64,000 nt of DNA from an uncultured Clostridia bacterium (GCA_947627575.1 CANQWN010000001.1:248001-312000); one strand, 5' to 3'. Shown: positions 7,936 to 16,274, counted from the first letter of the stretch. Made by a program: numbers and translations. Notes: generated from the sequence alone by a model not told the origin.

Positions 7936-8475
7936 ATGAAGAATTTGTCTTTTAACGTATTCAAATGCGAAAAAAAGTATTTTTTTGCCTTAATAATAAC
8001 TGTAATTTGTGCTATTATATCTGGCATAGTACTTTATAAAGTTGCCGGAATTAACAGTTATTTCAAAAATTACGCGCAAGATTATATTTTTTACGTGTTT
8101 AACTTTAAAAACGGGAAATTACTGTTTTCTCATCTTATTACAGAACTTATTTACTTATACGCGGTATTTTTGTTGGCATATTGCACAGGAATAAAATATC
8201 TTTCGCTTATACTTATCTATATAAGAGGGCTGTTTGTTACGGCGTACCTGTTAATACTGATTGCCGTAGGCGCGTTGGGCGGAATTTTTGTTGCGTTGCT
8301 TGTTTTTTTGCCTGTTTCGCTGATTTCGATATTGCTCTGTTTTGCCGTATCCAATTGCAGAAAGGGAACAAATAAACTTATCTATTTTTTACCCGCGATT
8401 TTTGCGCTTGTAAATACAATTATTATGCTGTTGCTTGTGAACATAATTTTCCGCGTGGTGATAATCATAGTATAA
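7936..8475 (+). CDS. SpoIIM-like multi-pass membrane protein
   Basis: 179 residues, almost wholly hydrophobic, with about five predicted membrane segments (roughly 15-35, 60-80, 85-105, 110-135, 148-178). The central IYIRGLFVTAYLL and the double hydrophobic hairpin resemble SpoIIM (DUF95), the mother-cell engulfment protein that works with SpoIID and SpoIIP. A sigma-E-like promoter directly in front and a position between spoIVB and dacF support a sporulation role. No diagnostic catalytic motif exists for this family, so the call is tentative. The Met at 7936 is chosen over an in-frame TTG at 7930, which is part of the -10 box. Confidence 0.5.
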   Translation: MKNLSFNVFKCEKKYFFALIITVICAIISGIVLYKVAGINSYFKNYAQDYIFYVFNFKNGKLLFSHLITELIYLYAVFLLAYCTGIKYLSLILIYIRGLFVTAYLLILIAVGALGGIFVALLVFLPVSLISILLCFAVSNCRKGTNKLIYFLPAIFALVNTIIMLLLVNIIFRVVIIIV

Positions 8476-8498
8476 TCGATTTTTTTTAATACATAATA
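8469..8498 (+). promoter_or_regulatory. Sigma-F/G-like promoter of dacF, abutting the start codon
   Basis: AGTATA (8469-8474), 17-nt spacer, CATAATA (8492-8498); ATG at 8504, 5 nt on. Same geometry as spoIVB. In B. subtilis dacF is transcribed in the forespore by sigma-F. Confidence 0.5.
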
Positions 8499-8503
8499 AT
8501 TGT

Positions 8504-9649
8504 ATGAATAAGTTGATTTCATTATTGGTTTCCGCCTGTTTTTTAGGCACGGGCGCCGTTGCGGCAGACGTTGAAGCGCCTGAACTTACGGAAGGATGCA
8601 AGTCGGCGTATCTTATCGATTACAATTCGGGCGAGTGCGTATATTCGCTGAACGAAAACGAAAGGATGCCGATAGCAAGCGTGTGCAAGGTTATGACGCT
8701 TACATTGTGCCTTGACGCCGTAGAACAGGGCAAAATTGCCACGGATGAAAAAATTACGGTAAGCGACAGGGCTTCCGGTATGGGCGGTTCGCAGATATTT
8801 TTGCAAAGCGGTTGCGAATATACTGTTGACCAACTGCTTAAAAGCATTGTTGTATGTTCCGCAAACGACAGTTGCGTAGCTATGTCGGAGGCTGTGTGCG
8901 GCAGTGAAGAGCAATTTGTAGCCCAAATGAACAAAAAAGCCGAAGATTTGGGCTGTGCCAATACGTTGTTTGTCAATTGCACGGGATTACCCGGGGAAGG
9001 GCAGTATTCCTGCGCAAAGGACGTTGCCCTTATGTTCAGAAATCTCATTTCGCACGAAAGTTATTTTAAATACAGCAAAATATGGTTGGAAGATTTCGTG
9101 CATCCCGACGATAGAACGACGACTATGACAAATACAAACAAATTGATAAGAAAATATAAGTTCTGCGACGGCGGCAAAACGGGATTTACCAACGACGCAG
9201 GGTTCTGCCTTGCGGCAACTGCCGTTAAGGATAACCTGCGCTTTGTATCTGTAGTGCTCGGCGCAAATTCAAGCGACAACAGATTTGCTTCCACGATAAA
9301 AATGTTTGATTACGGCTTTGCAAATTATAAGAACAGGATAGTACTTGATAAAAACGTTACGCTTAACGACGAATTTAAAGTTATAGGCGGAAAGAAAGAC
9401 GGTGCGGCAGTAAAGCCGGAAAGGAACTGTTATGTTTTCAGTTCTGCCGACAAATCGCCCGATATAACATTCAACGTTATATCATACAAACTTAAAGCGC
9501 CTGTTGCATGCGGACAGCGCGCGGGGGCGATTGAAGTTTACAAGGACGGCGTTTTATATGACACAATCGACCTTGTGTGCGCCGAAGATGTAAAAAAAGC
9601 GGGCTTTGCAGATAATTTCAAAGATGTTGCGGAAGATTGGGCAATTTGA
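8504..9649 (+). CDS. dacF: D-alanyl-D-alanine carboxypeptidase (PBP5-type, DacF-like)
   Basis: 381 residues: signal peptide 1-20 (ending TGAVAA), then a serine DD-peptidase domain with SVCK (SxxK), SANDSCVA (SxN) and GGKTGFTNDAG (KTG), then a C-terminal beta domain (about 285-381). It trims the terminal D-Ala from peptidoglycan stem peptides; DacF acts on forespore-facing wall during cortex formation. The extreme C-terminus (VAEDWAI) is not a clear membrane-anchoring helix, unlike classical PBP5. A strong terminator follows. The exact DacF/DacB subtype is inferred from the spoIVB neighbourhood. Confidence 0.9.
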   Translation: MNKLISLLVSACFLGTGAVAADVEAPELTEGCKSAYLIDYNSGECVYSLNENERMPIASVCKVMTLTLCLDAVEQGKIATDEKITVSDRASGMGGSQIFLQSGCEYTVDQLLKSIVVCSANDSCVAMSEAVCGSEEQFVAQMNKKAEDLGCANTLFVNCTGLPGEGQYSCAKDVALMFRNLISHESYFKYSKIWLEDFVHPDDRTTTMTNTNKLIRKYKFCDGGKTGFTNDAGFCLAATAVKDNLRFVSVVLGANSSDNRFASTIKMFDYGFANYKNRIVLDKNVTLNDEFKVIGGKKDGAAVKPERNCYVFSSADKSPDITFNVISYKLKAPVACGQRAGAIEVYKDGVLYDTIDLVCAEDVKKAGFADNFKDVAEDWAI

Positions 9650-9668
9650 TTTAACGTAATATTTAACG

Positions 9669-9698
9669 GGCGTTCGCAAATTATGCGGGCGCCTTTTT
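9669..9698 (+). terminator. Intrinsic terminator after dacF
   Basis: GGCGTTCGCA (9669-9678) pairs with TGCGGGCGCC (9684-9693) over ten pairs, including two G-T, with an AATTA/AATTA-like loop, then TTTTT. Confidence 0.85.
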
Positions 9699-9700
9699 AT

Positions 9701-9729
9701 TTGACTATCCGCATACGTTTTGATATAAT
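9701..9729 (+). promoter_or_regulatory. Sigma-A promoter of the lysA unit
   Basis: TTGACT (9701-9706), 17-nt spacer, TATAAT (9724-9729). The mRNA would begin about 13 nt before ATG 9749, with a GGTTGG sequence as a weak ribosome-binding site. Confidence 0.8.
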
Positions 9730-9748
9730 ATTTAAACAGGTTGGATAT

Positions 9749-11086
9749 ATGAACACAAGAGACACATTGAAAATAAACGCCGCGGGAAGATTGCAGATAG
9801 GTGGGGCGGACGCCGTAGAATTGGCGAAAAAATTCGGCACGCCGCTTTACGTATTCGACGAAAAACACATAAGAGATATGATGCGCGTATATCGTAACGC
9901 TATTTCTCGGCTTTACGGCGGTAACGGGCTTGTTTTATACGCTTCCAAAGCCTTTTCGTGTAAGGCTGTCTATGCAATTGCAAAAAGTGAAAATATAGGT
10001 GTAGACGTAGTTTCGGGCGGGGAACTTTATACCGCTTTACAAGCCGGATTCCCTGCGGACAAAATCTATATGCACGGAAATAACAAACTTGAATACGAGC
10101 TGGAATTTGCCGTAAAAAGCGGCGTAGGCGTTATTGTAGTCGATTCCTTTCGCGAAGCCGAAATTCTCGATAATTTAGCCGCCGCGGCGGGGATAAAACA
10201 GCGCGTTATAGCGCGTATAAATCCGGGCGTGGAAGCGCATACGCACGCATATGTGCAGACTGCAAGAACGGATAGCAAATTCGGTTTTTCCATAGCCGAC
10301 GGCTCTGCCGAAGAAATTACGCGCCATCTGTTAGGACTTAAAAATCTTGATTTTAAGGGCTATCATTGCCATATCGGTTCACAAATCTTTGAAAAGCAGT
10401 CGTTTGTAATAGCGGCGGGCAAATTGATGGATTTTATCTGTGAAATCAAGCAAAAACTTGGATATGAAGCTGAAATACTTAATTTGGGCGGCGGTTTCGG
10501 CGTTTGGTATAACGATGAAGATCCCAAACTGCAACTTGAAGATTACTACGGCTATATGCAATGCGTGATCGATGAGATAAAAGATAAAGCGGAAAAGTAT
10601 GCGCTGAAACAGCCTTTCCTCGTTATCGAACCCGGACGTTCGATAGTGGGTGAAGCGGGGATAACGCTTTACACCGTGGGGGCAATAAAAGATATTCCCG
10701 GCGTAAGAAAATATGTTGCGATAGACGGCGGTATGTTTGAAAACCCGCGCTATGCGCTGTATCAATCCAAATATACGGTAATTGTTGCGGACAGAGCGGA
10801 CGCCGAGTGTACGCAAAAAGTTAGTATAGCGGGAAAATGTTGCGAAAGCGGCGATCTTATTGCCGTTGACGTGCCGTTGCCGGAAGTGAACAGCGGGGAT
10901 ATTCTTGCCGTGCTTACCACCGGCGCATACAATTATTCTATGGCAAGCAATTACAACCGAAATTTTATTCCGCCCGCCGTATTGGTAAACGAAGGTAAGG
11001 CAGAATACATAATAAAGCCTCAAAATTATGAAGATCTGACAAGGAACGACGTAATTCCCGACAGGTTGGTAAAGAATGATAGATAG
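9749..11086 (+). CDS. lysA: Diaminopimelate decarboxylase
   Basis: Decarboxylates meso-diaminopimelate to lysine; PLP-dependent, fold III. The 445-residue protein has YASKAFSCKAVYAIA with the PLP lysine, HCHIGSQIF, NLGGGFGVWY, EPGRSIVGEAG and the C-terminal CCESGDLIA and GAYNYSMASNYN. The frame is open from 9683, but only ATG 9749 lies downstream of the promoter and gives the family N-terminus. Its substrate is made by DapF; the only dapF in the window is the altered domain fused to CarB at 60.9 kb. The stop region overlaps the next gene. Confidence 0.95.
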   Translation: MNTRDTLKINAAGRLQIGGADAVELAKKFGTPLYVFDEKHIRDMMRVYRNAISRLYGGNGLVLYASKAFSCKAVYAIAKSENIGVDVVSGGELYTALQAGFPADKIYMHGNNKLEYELEFAVKSGVGVIVVDSFREAEILDNLAAAAGIKQRVIARINPGVEAHTHAYVQTARTDSKFGFSIADGSAEEITRHLLGLKNLDFKGYHCHIGSQIFEKQSFVIAAGKLMDFICEIKQKLGYEAEILNLGGGFGVWYNDEDPKLQLEDYYGYMQCVIDEIKDKAEKYALKQPFLVIEPGRSIVGEAGITLYTVGAIKDIPGVRKYVAIDGGMFENPRYALYQSKYTVIVADRADAECTQKVSIAGKCCESGDLIAVDVPLPEVNSGDILAVLTTGAYNYSMASNYNRNFIPPAVLVNEGKAEYIIKPQNYEDLTRNDVIPDRLVKNDR

Positions 11087-11798
11087 TGCAGTAGGTTATC
11101 TTGCCGCGGCGGTAGCGGTATTGCTTATATTTACCCCGCACGAATTTGCGCATGCGTTTATTGCCTATAAAAGCGGCGACGGAACCGCAAAGGCTTGCGG
11201 CAGACTTACGCTTAACCCGATCAGGCATCTCGATCCCGTAGGCTACGTAACTTGCGTTCTTGTCGGGTTCGGTTGGGCTAAACCCGTGCCCGTAAATCCC
11301 TCAAATTTCAAAAATTTCAGGAAAGGGATGTTCGGGACGGCTATAGCCGGCGTAACGGTAAATTATATCATAGCGTTTTTGGCGTATCCGCTGTTTTTGG
11401 TAATACTGCATTTTATCGATTTGCCAAACGCCGCGTTTTTGAATTCCCATGCGGCGGTGCGTTATATCGTAGATTTTTTTGAAAACATATTTTATTACGT
11501 TTACGCTTTCGGGTTAAGCGTAGTAGTTTTCAATCTGTTGCCGTTTTATCCGCTGGACGGATTCAGGGTAGTTGAATCGCTTACGAGGCAGGTAAACCCC
11601 GTACAACGTTTTCTTAAAAATTACGGCTATTATATCTTAATAATTTTGATTATAGAAAGTTTTCTTTGCAGTTTGCTGGTAAGATATACGTCATTGCAGC
11701 TTGCAAGATATTTTGATATTCTCGGATATGTCAGGCGCTTTGCAATCGACATTTTGGGATTTCCCATCCACGGGCTTTGGGATCTGATAATCAACTGA
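11076..11798 (+). CDS. Site-2 protease family (M50) membrane metalloprotease
   Basis: 240 residues, polytopic. The zinc motif HEFAH is at about residues 22-26 inside the first membrane helix, and the second metal ligand motif NLLPFYPLDGFR is near 160. This is the small, PDZ-less M50 type (YwhC-like), often found before scpA/scpB in Clostridia. The substrate is unknown. It could be mistaken for SpoIVFB, but it lacks a CBS domain and has a lysA-scpA context. The start overlaps the lysA end by 11 nt, indicating translational coupling. Confidence 0.88.
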   Translation: MIDSAVGYLAAAVAVLLIFTPHEFAHAFIAYKSGDGTAKACGRLTLNPIRHLDPVGYVTCVLVGFGWAKPVPVNPSNFKNFRKGMFGTAIAGVTVNYIIAFLAYPLFLVILHFIDLPNAAFLNSHAAVRYIVDFFENIFYYVYAFGLSVVVFNLLPFYPLDGFRVVESLTRQVNPVQRFLKNYGYYILIILIIESFLCSLLVRYTSLQLARYFDILGYVRRFAIDILGFPIHGLWDLIIN

Positions 11799-11820
11799 TT
11801 TATAGGCGGGAGGTAATTTG

Positions 11821-12633
11821 ATGGCGCAAAATTACGATAATTTTGAATCCGAAGTTGATTATAATACTGTGCTGGACGATTTTGAAGGTCCGCTTGATTT
11901 ATTGTTGCATTTAATCAACATTTCGAAAATCAGGATAGAAGATATATTTGTTTCGCAGGTTACCGAACAGTTTTTGGACTATATAGAATATATGAAAACG
12001 CAGCCCAGCCGCGATTTGGACAAGGAGACGGAGTATATAACGATAGCCGCGCAGATTATATATATAAAGTCTAAAAGTCTTTTGCCGCCTGTGGAAGTTG
12101 CCGGCGAAGAAATGGGCGGAGCAGAAGAAGAGAAGCAGGCGTTTATCGAACAGCTACGCCAGCGTGAACTTGAACTTATCAAGGAACAGACGCCCAAAAT
12201 GCGCGATTTGGAAACAATAGGTTATTATTTTAAAAGCCCGGACACAGATTTCAGCAAAGTTAAAATTGTATACACCGATTTCAATATTCATGCGCTGTTG
12301 GAAGCGTTCGGGAAACTTCTTATAAGAAACGAAAGCCTGCAACGCGAAAAGGATAACTTTAAAGAAATTCCCAAAGACGAACATACCGTCGAGGAAAAGG
12401 TTTTATATATAAGGGACAGGCTTATAGATAAAAAAGAAGTTAAATTCAGTTCTTTGTTTGTCAGGTTTTCCCGCAACGAAATAATAACAACTTTTCAGGC
12501 GTTGCTTGAAATGCTTAAAAATCAATACATAACCGTGGAACAGGAAGAAAATTTCACGGAAATAAATATAAAAATCAATCCGGAAAAGAAAATAGAGGAA
12601 ATTACAAGTGGAAACCTTGAAGAAAGTGATTGA
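11821..12633 (+). CDS. scpA: Segregation and condensation protein A
   Basis: Kleisin subunit of the SMC-ScpAB condensin that organises chromosomes. 270 residues, with the N-terminal kleisin signature DDFEGPLDLLLHLINISKI (residues 20-38), an acidic linker (about 95-115, EEMGGAEEEKQ) and a C-terminal winged helix. ATG 11821 is chosen because GGGAGGT stands 6-8 nt upstream. It overlaps scpB by 26 nt. Confidence 0.94.
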   Translation: MAQNYDNFESEVDYNTVLDDFEGPLDLLLHLINISKIRIEDIFVSQVTEQFLDYIEYMKTQPSRDLDKETEYITIAAQIIYIKSKSLLPPVEVAGEEMGGAEEEKQAFIEQLRQRELELIKEQTPKMRDLETIGYYFKSPDTDFSKVKIVYTDFNIHALLEAFGKLLIRNESLQREKDNFKEIPKDEHTVEEKVLYIRDRLIDKKEVKFSSLFVRFSRNEIITTFQALLEMLKNQYITVEQEENFTEINIKINPEKKIEEITSGNLEESD

Positions 12634-13318
12634 AGCAATAGTTTTTGCTTCCGGCGAACCCGTACCCGTAAAATACATAGTGGAAAAATTGGGTTGCACG
12701 CTTAAAGAAGTGAACAGCGCAGTTGACGAGTTGAAACAACTTTATTCCGAGGACAGGGGGATACAGCTTTTGTCTTTCAACGGCAAATTGCAGTTTGCTA
12801 CAAATCCCAACTGCAAAGAACAGGTTTCTGCCGTTCTTACGCCGATAAAAGAAAAGGAATTGACTAAAACAATTCTTGAATGTCTGGCGATAATAGCTTA
12901 TAAACAGCCCGTCACAAAAGGCGAATTGGAAGAAATAAGGCAGGTAAGTTGCGATTACGCCATACATACTTTGCTTGAATTACAGATGATTTACGCTTGC
13001 GGAAGAAAGGACGCGATAGGTAAACCCATCCTGTACGCCACAACCGACGATTTTTTAAAACGGTTTAAACTTAATTCTTTGGAAGAATTGCCCAGCTACG
13101 ACGAACTTATGGAACAGTTTGCAACTTTAAACGGTTTAAACGCGGAAGATGAGGAAGATTCTAATTATCTTTACAAGAAAGAAGAATACGTAGAAGAGGA
13201 AGCGCCGCAGGAAACGCCGTCTGAAAAGAAAGAAAAACCTGAACCGAAAGTTACCGAAGACGGCTATGAACTGCCTGATTTCATCTCGCCCGACGACGAT
13301 ATAATTAAAATTACTTAA
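12608..13318 (+). CDS. scpB: Segregation and condensation protein B
   Basis: ScpA partner in the condensin complex; two winged-helix domains. The 236-residue protein has EAIVFASGEPVPVKYI at the N-terminus, LAIIAYKQPVTKGELEEIR and GRKDAIGKPILYATTDDFL, all typical. The C-terminal 55 residues are an acidic Glu/Pro-rich tail. GTG start at 12608 with GAGG about 10 nt upstream, inside scpA. Confidence 0.94.
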   Translation: METLKKVIEAIVFASGEPVPVKYIVEKLGCTLKEVNSAVDELKQLYSEDRGIQLLSFNGKLQFATNPNCKEQVSAVLTPIKEKELTKTILECLAIIAYKQPVTKGELEEIRQVSCDYAIHTLLELQMIYACGRKDAIGKPILYATTDDFLKRFKLNSLEELPSYDELMEQFATLNGLNAEDEEDSNYLYKKEEYVEEEAPQETPSEKKEKPEPKVTEDGYELPDFISPDDDIIKIT

Positions 13319-13328
13319 AAAACAAATT

Positions 13329-13352
13329 CCGCCCTTGACGGGCGGTTTTTTT
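13329..13352 (+). terminator. Intrinsic terminator after scpB
   Basis: CCGCCC (13329-13334), TTGAC loop, GGGCGG (13340-13345), then seven T. Ends the lysA-M50-scpA-scpB unit. Confidence 0.9.
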
Positions 13353-13354
13353 GT

Positions 13355-13380
13355 ATATTAGAAGTTGAATTACAAATAAT
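13355..13380 (+). promoter_or_regulatory. Possible sigma-E-like promoter abutting the DUF2953-like gene
   Basis: ATATT (13355-13359), 13-nt spacer, CAAATAAT (13373-13380), 6 nt before the GTG at 13387. It matches sigma-E less well than the site at 7904 but has the same geometry. The operon downstream is sporulation-related. Confidence 0.35.
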
Positions 13381-13386
13381 AATAGC

Positions 13387-13914
13387 GTGAACGATTTGTT
13401 TGTGTATCTGGCTGCAATCGGATTTGCCGTTTTTATTTTTCCCGTACACATTTTCAATTACGTGTATATAAATACGAGCGAGAAATACGCAAATCTGAAT
13501 GTTGCCGCTTACAGAATAATACGTTTTTACAATGTAAACACCGTAAAAAATAAACCTACGGAAATGCAGATAAACGGTAAAAACAAAAAAATGAATACGG
13601 ACGTTATCAAAAAAAGTCTGTACAAAATTTTTAATTCGCTGTGCATTTATAAAATCGTCCAGCTATCCGATATCGGCATGAAAAACGAAAGCAACGCTTA
13701 TGTGGCTTTGGGGCAAAACGCATTAAGCAACGCGATATACAAGTTTATACAGATAAACGACCACTATGCAAAATTGAGAAATTACACCGTAATGAACTAC
13801 GAACACGGCGACATACGTTATTATGCAAAAGCGGTTACAATACTTAATTTATTTGTAGTGGCAAAAATACTTTTAATAATTTTGACGGAGAAGTTAAATG
13901 AACTCAAAACTTAA
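13387..13914 (+). CDS. DUF2953-like membrane-anchored protein
   Basis: 175 residues, GTG start. N-terminal membrane helix (about 5-25), a basic central region, then a second hydrophobic segment (150-168) after HGDIRYYAKAVTILNLFV. I do not recognise a catalytic motif. The position between scpB and a ytfJ-like gene, the length, and the phrase HGDIRYYA followed by a hydrophobic end match the DUF2953 (YtfI-like) sporulation protein usually found there. The sequence is divergent, so the assignment leans on context. It overlaps the next gene by 17 nt. Confidence 0.5.
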   Translation: MNDLFVYLAAIGFAVFIFPVHIFNYVYINTSEKYANLNVAAYRIIRFYNVNTVKNKPTEMQINGKNKKMNTDVIKKSLYKIFNSLCIYKIVQLSDIGMKNESNAYVALGQNALSNAIYKFIQINDHYAKLRNYTVMNYEHGDIRYYAKAVTILNLFVVAKILLIILTEKLNELKT

Positions 13915-14275
13915 AAAAAACAACAAAGACAATGAATTTAAACAACCGGCAATATCGATAGACAAGGTTGCAGACGCGGATACGGTTATAGGCAAATCCA
14001 TAATAACCGTAAGCGGCGCACAGGTGATTCCGCTTTCGTCCGTGACGGTTGTTAACCTCAGCGGCGGCGGAGAATACGGCGACGTTAAAACCTTTAAGGA
14101 AGCCGACGGTTTTAAACTTGCAGGCGGTAACGGAACGGTAATCACCGTTAAACCGAAGGGTTTTTTGGTTGACGAGGGCAACGGTTGCAGATTATTGAAG
14201 ATGGACGAAGGCGCATTGGATACTTTAATAGACAAAACGGGAGAATTGGTACACAAAATTCAGGATAATGCGTAA
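13898..14275 (+). CDS. ytfJ: YtfJ/GerW-family sporulation protein
   Basis: 125 residues. Central VIGKSIITVSGAQVIPLSSV, then the Gly-rich GGGEYGDVKTF and GGNGTVITVKPKGFLV, are the marks of the YtfJ/GerW family. GerW is needed for normal spore germination in B. subtilis. It is encoded between the DUF2953-like gene and dacB with overlaps on both sides, so the three form one operon. Start ATG 13898 follows GGAG by a short gap. Confidence 0.82.
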   Translation: MNSKLKKNNKDNEFKQPAISIDKVADADTVIGKSIITVSGAQVIPLSSVTVVNLSGGGEYGDVKTFKEADGFKLAGGNGTVITVKPKGFLVDEGNGCRLLKMDEGALDTLIDKTGELVHKIQDNA

Positions 14276-15266
14276 ATTTACTTTGGCTGTATGCGCCTTA
14301 ATTTTGGTTTCCATAGGTTTATATTCATACGGACATTCCGCCTATGCCGACGCACGGGCGGAAATTGCCATGGAACTTTCGACGGGGAAAGTTCTTTTGC
14401 AAAAAAATCCGGACGTTAAATTGCCTATGGCAAGCACTACGAAAATAATGACGGCAATAATCATAATAGAGGATTGCGACCTTGACGAAGAGCTTATTAC
14501 GCCGCCGCAAGCCGTAGGAACGGAGGGTTCAAGCATATATCTGAAAGAGGGCGAAAAAATCGACGTGCGCGATTTGCTGTACGGGCTTATGTTGCGTTCG
14601 GGAAACGACGCTGCCTGCGCGCTGGCTATACATCACAGCGGCTCGATTGAAAATTTTACAAAAGTTATGAATGAGAGGGCAAAAGAATACGGGGCGGTAA
14701 ATACCAATTTTATCAATCCGCACGGACTGCCTGACGAAAATCATTACACAACTGCGGAAGATCTATGCAAAATTGCCTGCCATGCAATGAACAACGAAAA
14801 GTTCAGGGAAATTGTTTCAACTGTAAATTATCGCGGTAAGTTCAGAAATTACACCAACAAAAATAAGTTGCTTACAAGTTATGAAGGCGCAAACGGGGTG
14901 AAAACGGGGTATACGCTGAAAGCAGGCAGGTGCCTTGTTTCGTCTGCGGAAAGAGACGGAATGGACGTTGTGTGCGTTGTGCTTGATTGTTATGACATGT
15001 ATGAGAGAAGCAAAAAAATTTTAGATGAGTGTTTTGATAAATATAAGTTGGTAGAAATAGACAAAAACACAGTGTTTATGTCTGGCATAGTACAATGCAG
15101 AACCTCAAAAAACTGTAAATTTGTAGTTGAAAAGGGTAAAAAGATAGATTACAGAGTGATCGAAGATAAATCGCCTTATACAAACGAAAACGGTTTGCAC
15201 GTAGCCGAACTTGAAATTTACGACGAAAATAACTTGATTTTTTGTACCGATTTATATAGTATATAA
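14268..15266 (+). CDS. dacB: D-alanyl-D-alanine carboxypeptidase (DacB-like, sporulation context)
   Basis: 332 residues. Signal peptide 1-27 (ending SAYA), SxxK in PMASTTKIMTA, SxN in LRSGNDAAC and KTG in NGVKTGYTLKAGR. It removes terminal D-Ala from peptidoglycan and, in the sporulation operon, controls cortex cross-linking. It is the second DD-carboxypeptidase within 6 kb (see dacF). It lies in an overlapping chain with the ytfJ-like gene, and rluB starts 3 nt after its stop, the same order as in other Clostridia. Confidence 0.9.
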   Translation: MRKFTLAVCALILVSIGLYSYGHSAYADARAEIAMELSTGKVLLQKNPDVKLPMASTTKIMTAIIIIEDCDLDEELITPPQAVGTEGSSIYLKEGEKIDVRDLLYGLMLRSGNDAACALAIHHSGSIENFTKVMNERAKEYGAVNTNFINPHGLPDENHYTTAEDLCKIACHAMNNEKFREIVSTVNYRGKFRNYTNKNKLLTSYEGANGVKTGYTLKAGRCLVSSAERDGMDVVCVVLDCYDMYERSKKILDECFDKYKLVEIDKNTVFMSGIVQCRTSKNCKFVVEKGKKIDYRVIEDKSPYTNENGLHVAELEIYDENNLIFCTDLYSI

Positions 15267-15268
15267 TT

Positions 15269-15967
15269 ATGAGAATAAATAAATATCTTGCGGCTTGCGG
15301 AATAGCGTCCCGCCGTGGATGCGATAAACTTATAGAGGACGGTAAAATCACCGTAAACGGTAAAAAAGCGGTGATCGGTATGGAAATTTGCGGCGACGAC
15401 CGCGTTGAAATTGACGGCAAAATAATTTCAGTTCAAAAGAACGAATATTATATAATAAACAAGCCAAAAGGCTATATTTGCAGCGTTTCGGACGAAAAAG
15501 GCAGAAAAACCGTGCCTGATTTGTTGCCCGGGGACGTAGGAAGGATTTATCCCGTCGGAAGGCTTGATTACGACAGCGAAGGACTGCTTATTTTAACTAC
15601 CGACGGCGAATTGGCGCAACATTTAACCCACCCGTCAAATGAAATACCAAAAACTTATCTGGTAAAAATCGAAGGAACTTTAACCGAAAGCGATTTAAAT
15701 CCTATACGCAGCGGAATAGAAATCGACGGTTACGTTACAAAAAAGTGTAAAGCGCATATCGTAGAAACAAACAAACTTTACACTAAAATACATATAACAA
15801 TTACTGAAGGCAAAAACCGCGAAATAAGAAAAATGTTTGAAGCAATCGGCAAAAACGTTATTTTGCTTAAAAGAATAAAAATCGGCGAAATAACTTTGCG
15901 CGGACTTGACCGCGGCGCGTACAGAACGCTAACAGACAAAGAAATACGTTATTTACGCACACTTTAA
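15269..15967 (+). CDS. rluB: 23S rRNA pseudouridine synthase, RsuA/RluB family
   Basis: 232 residues: N-terminal S4 domain (MRINKYLAACGIASRRGCDK), then the synthase domain with the catalytic Asp in GRLDYDSEGLLILTTDGELA and the C-terminal GKNREIRKMFEAIG. RluB-type enzymes make pseudouridine in helix 93 of 23S rRNA; the exact target cannot be fixed from sequence. No Shine-Dalgarno is visible in the AT-rich sequence before the ATG, so coupling to dacB is likely. Confidence 0.88.
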   Translation: MRINKYLAACGIASRRGCDKLIEDGKITVNGKKAVIGMEICGDDRVEIDGKIISVQKNEYYIINKPKGYICSVSDEKGRKTVPDLLPGDVGRIYPVGRLDYDSEGLLILTTDGELAQHLTHPSNEIPKTYLVKIEGTLTESDLNPIRSGIEIDGYVTKKCKAHIVETNKLYTKIHITITEGKNREIRKMFEAIGKNVILLKRIKIGEITLRGLDRGAYRTLTDKEIRYLRTL

Positions 15968-16130
15968 ACGCTTGTTATGCGTGACATAATAGTTATAAAA
16001 CCAATTAAAACGCCCGATAAACGCTTTTTACCGTCGGATAAACATATTTAATCAGTTTTTTGGAATTAAAGCATTTGCGGCGAAATTTTGATTATTTACC
16101 CTATTATTTGCCTTAAAATACCCCTTATTG

Positions 16131-16154
16131 TTCGTAAAAGCTGTGTTTTACGAA
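16131..16154. repeat. Perfect 9-bp inverted repeat, 6-nt loop
   Basis: TTCGTAAAA (16131-16139) and TTTTACGAA (16146-16154) flank GCTGTG. It has no T-tract, so it may be a protein-binding site or RNA hairpin rather than a terminator. Confidence 0.6.
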
Positions 16155-16203
16155 GTGATTGACGTTTTTATTACTACCACCATTCAAATAAAATAAGAGG
16201 TAA

Positions 16204-16240
16204 AATTCCCCCTGCACTGTTCTGGCGGGGATTTATTTTT
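16204..16240 (+). terminator. Possible terminator
   Basis: CCCC near 16208-16211 pairs with GGGG at 16227-16230 with adjoining A/T pairs, followed by ATTTATTTTT. The stem is short and the loop long. It could serve the dacB-rluB unit. Confidence 0.4.
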
Positions 16241-16274
16241 GCAAAAAAATATCTTTTTTTGTCACCGCAAAATT

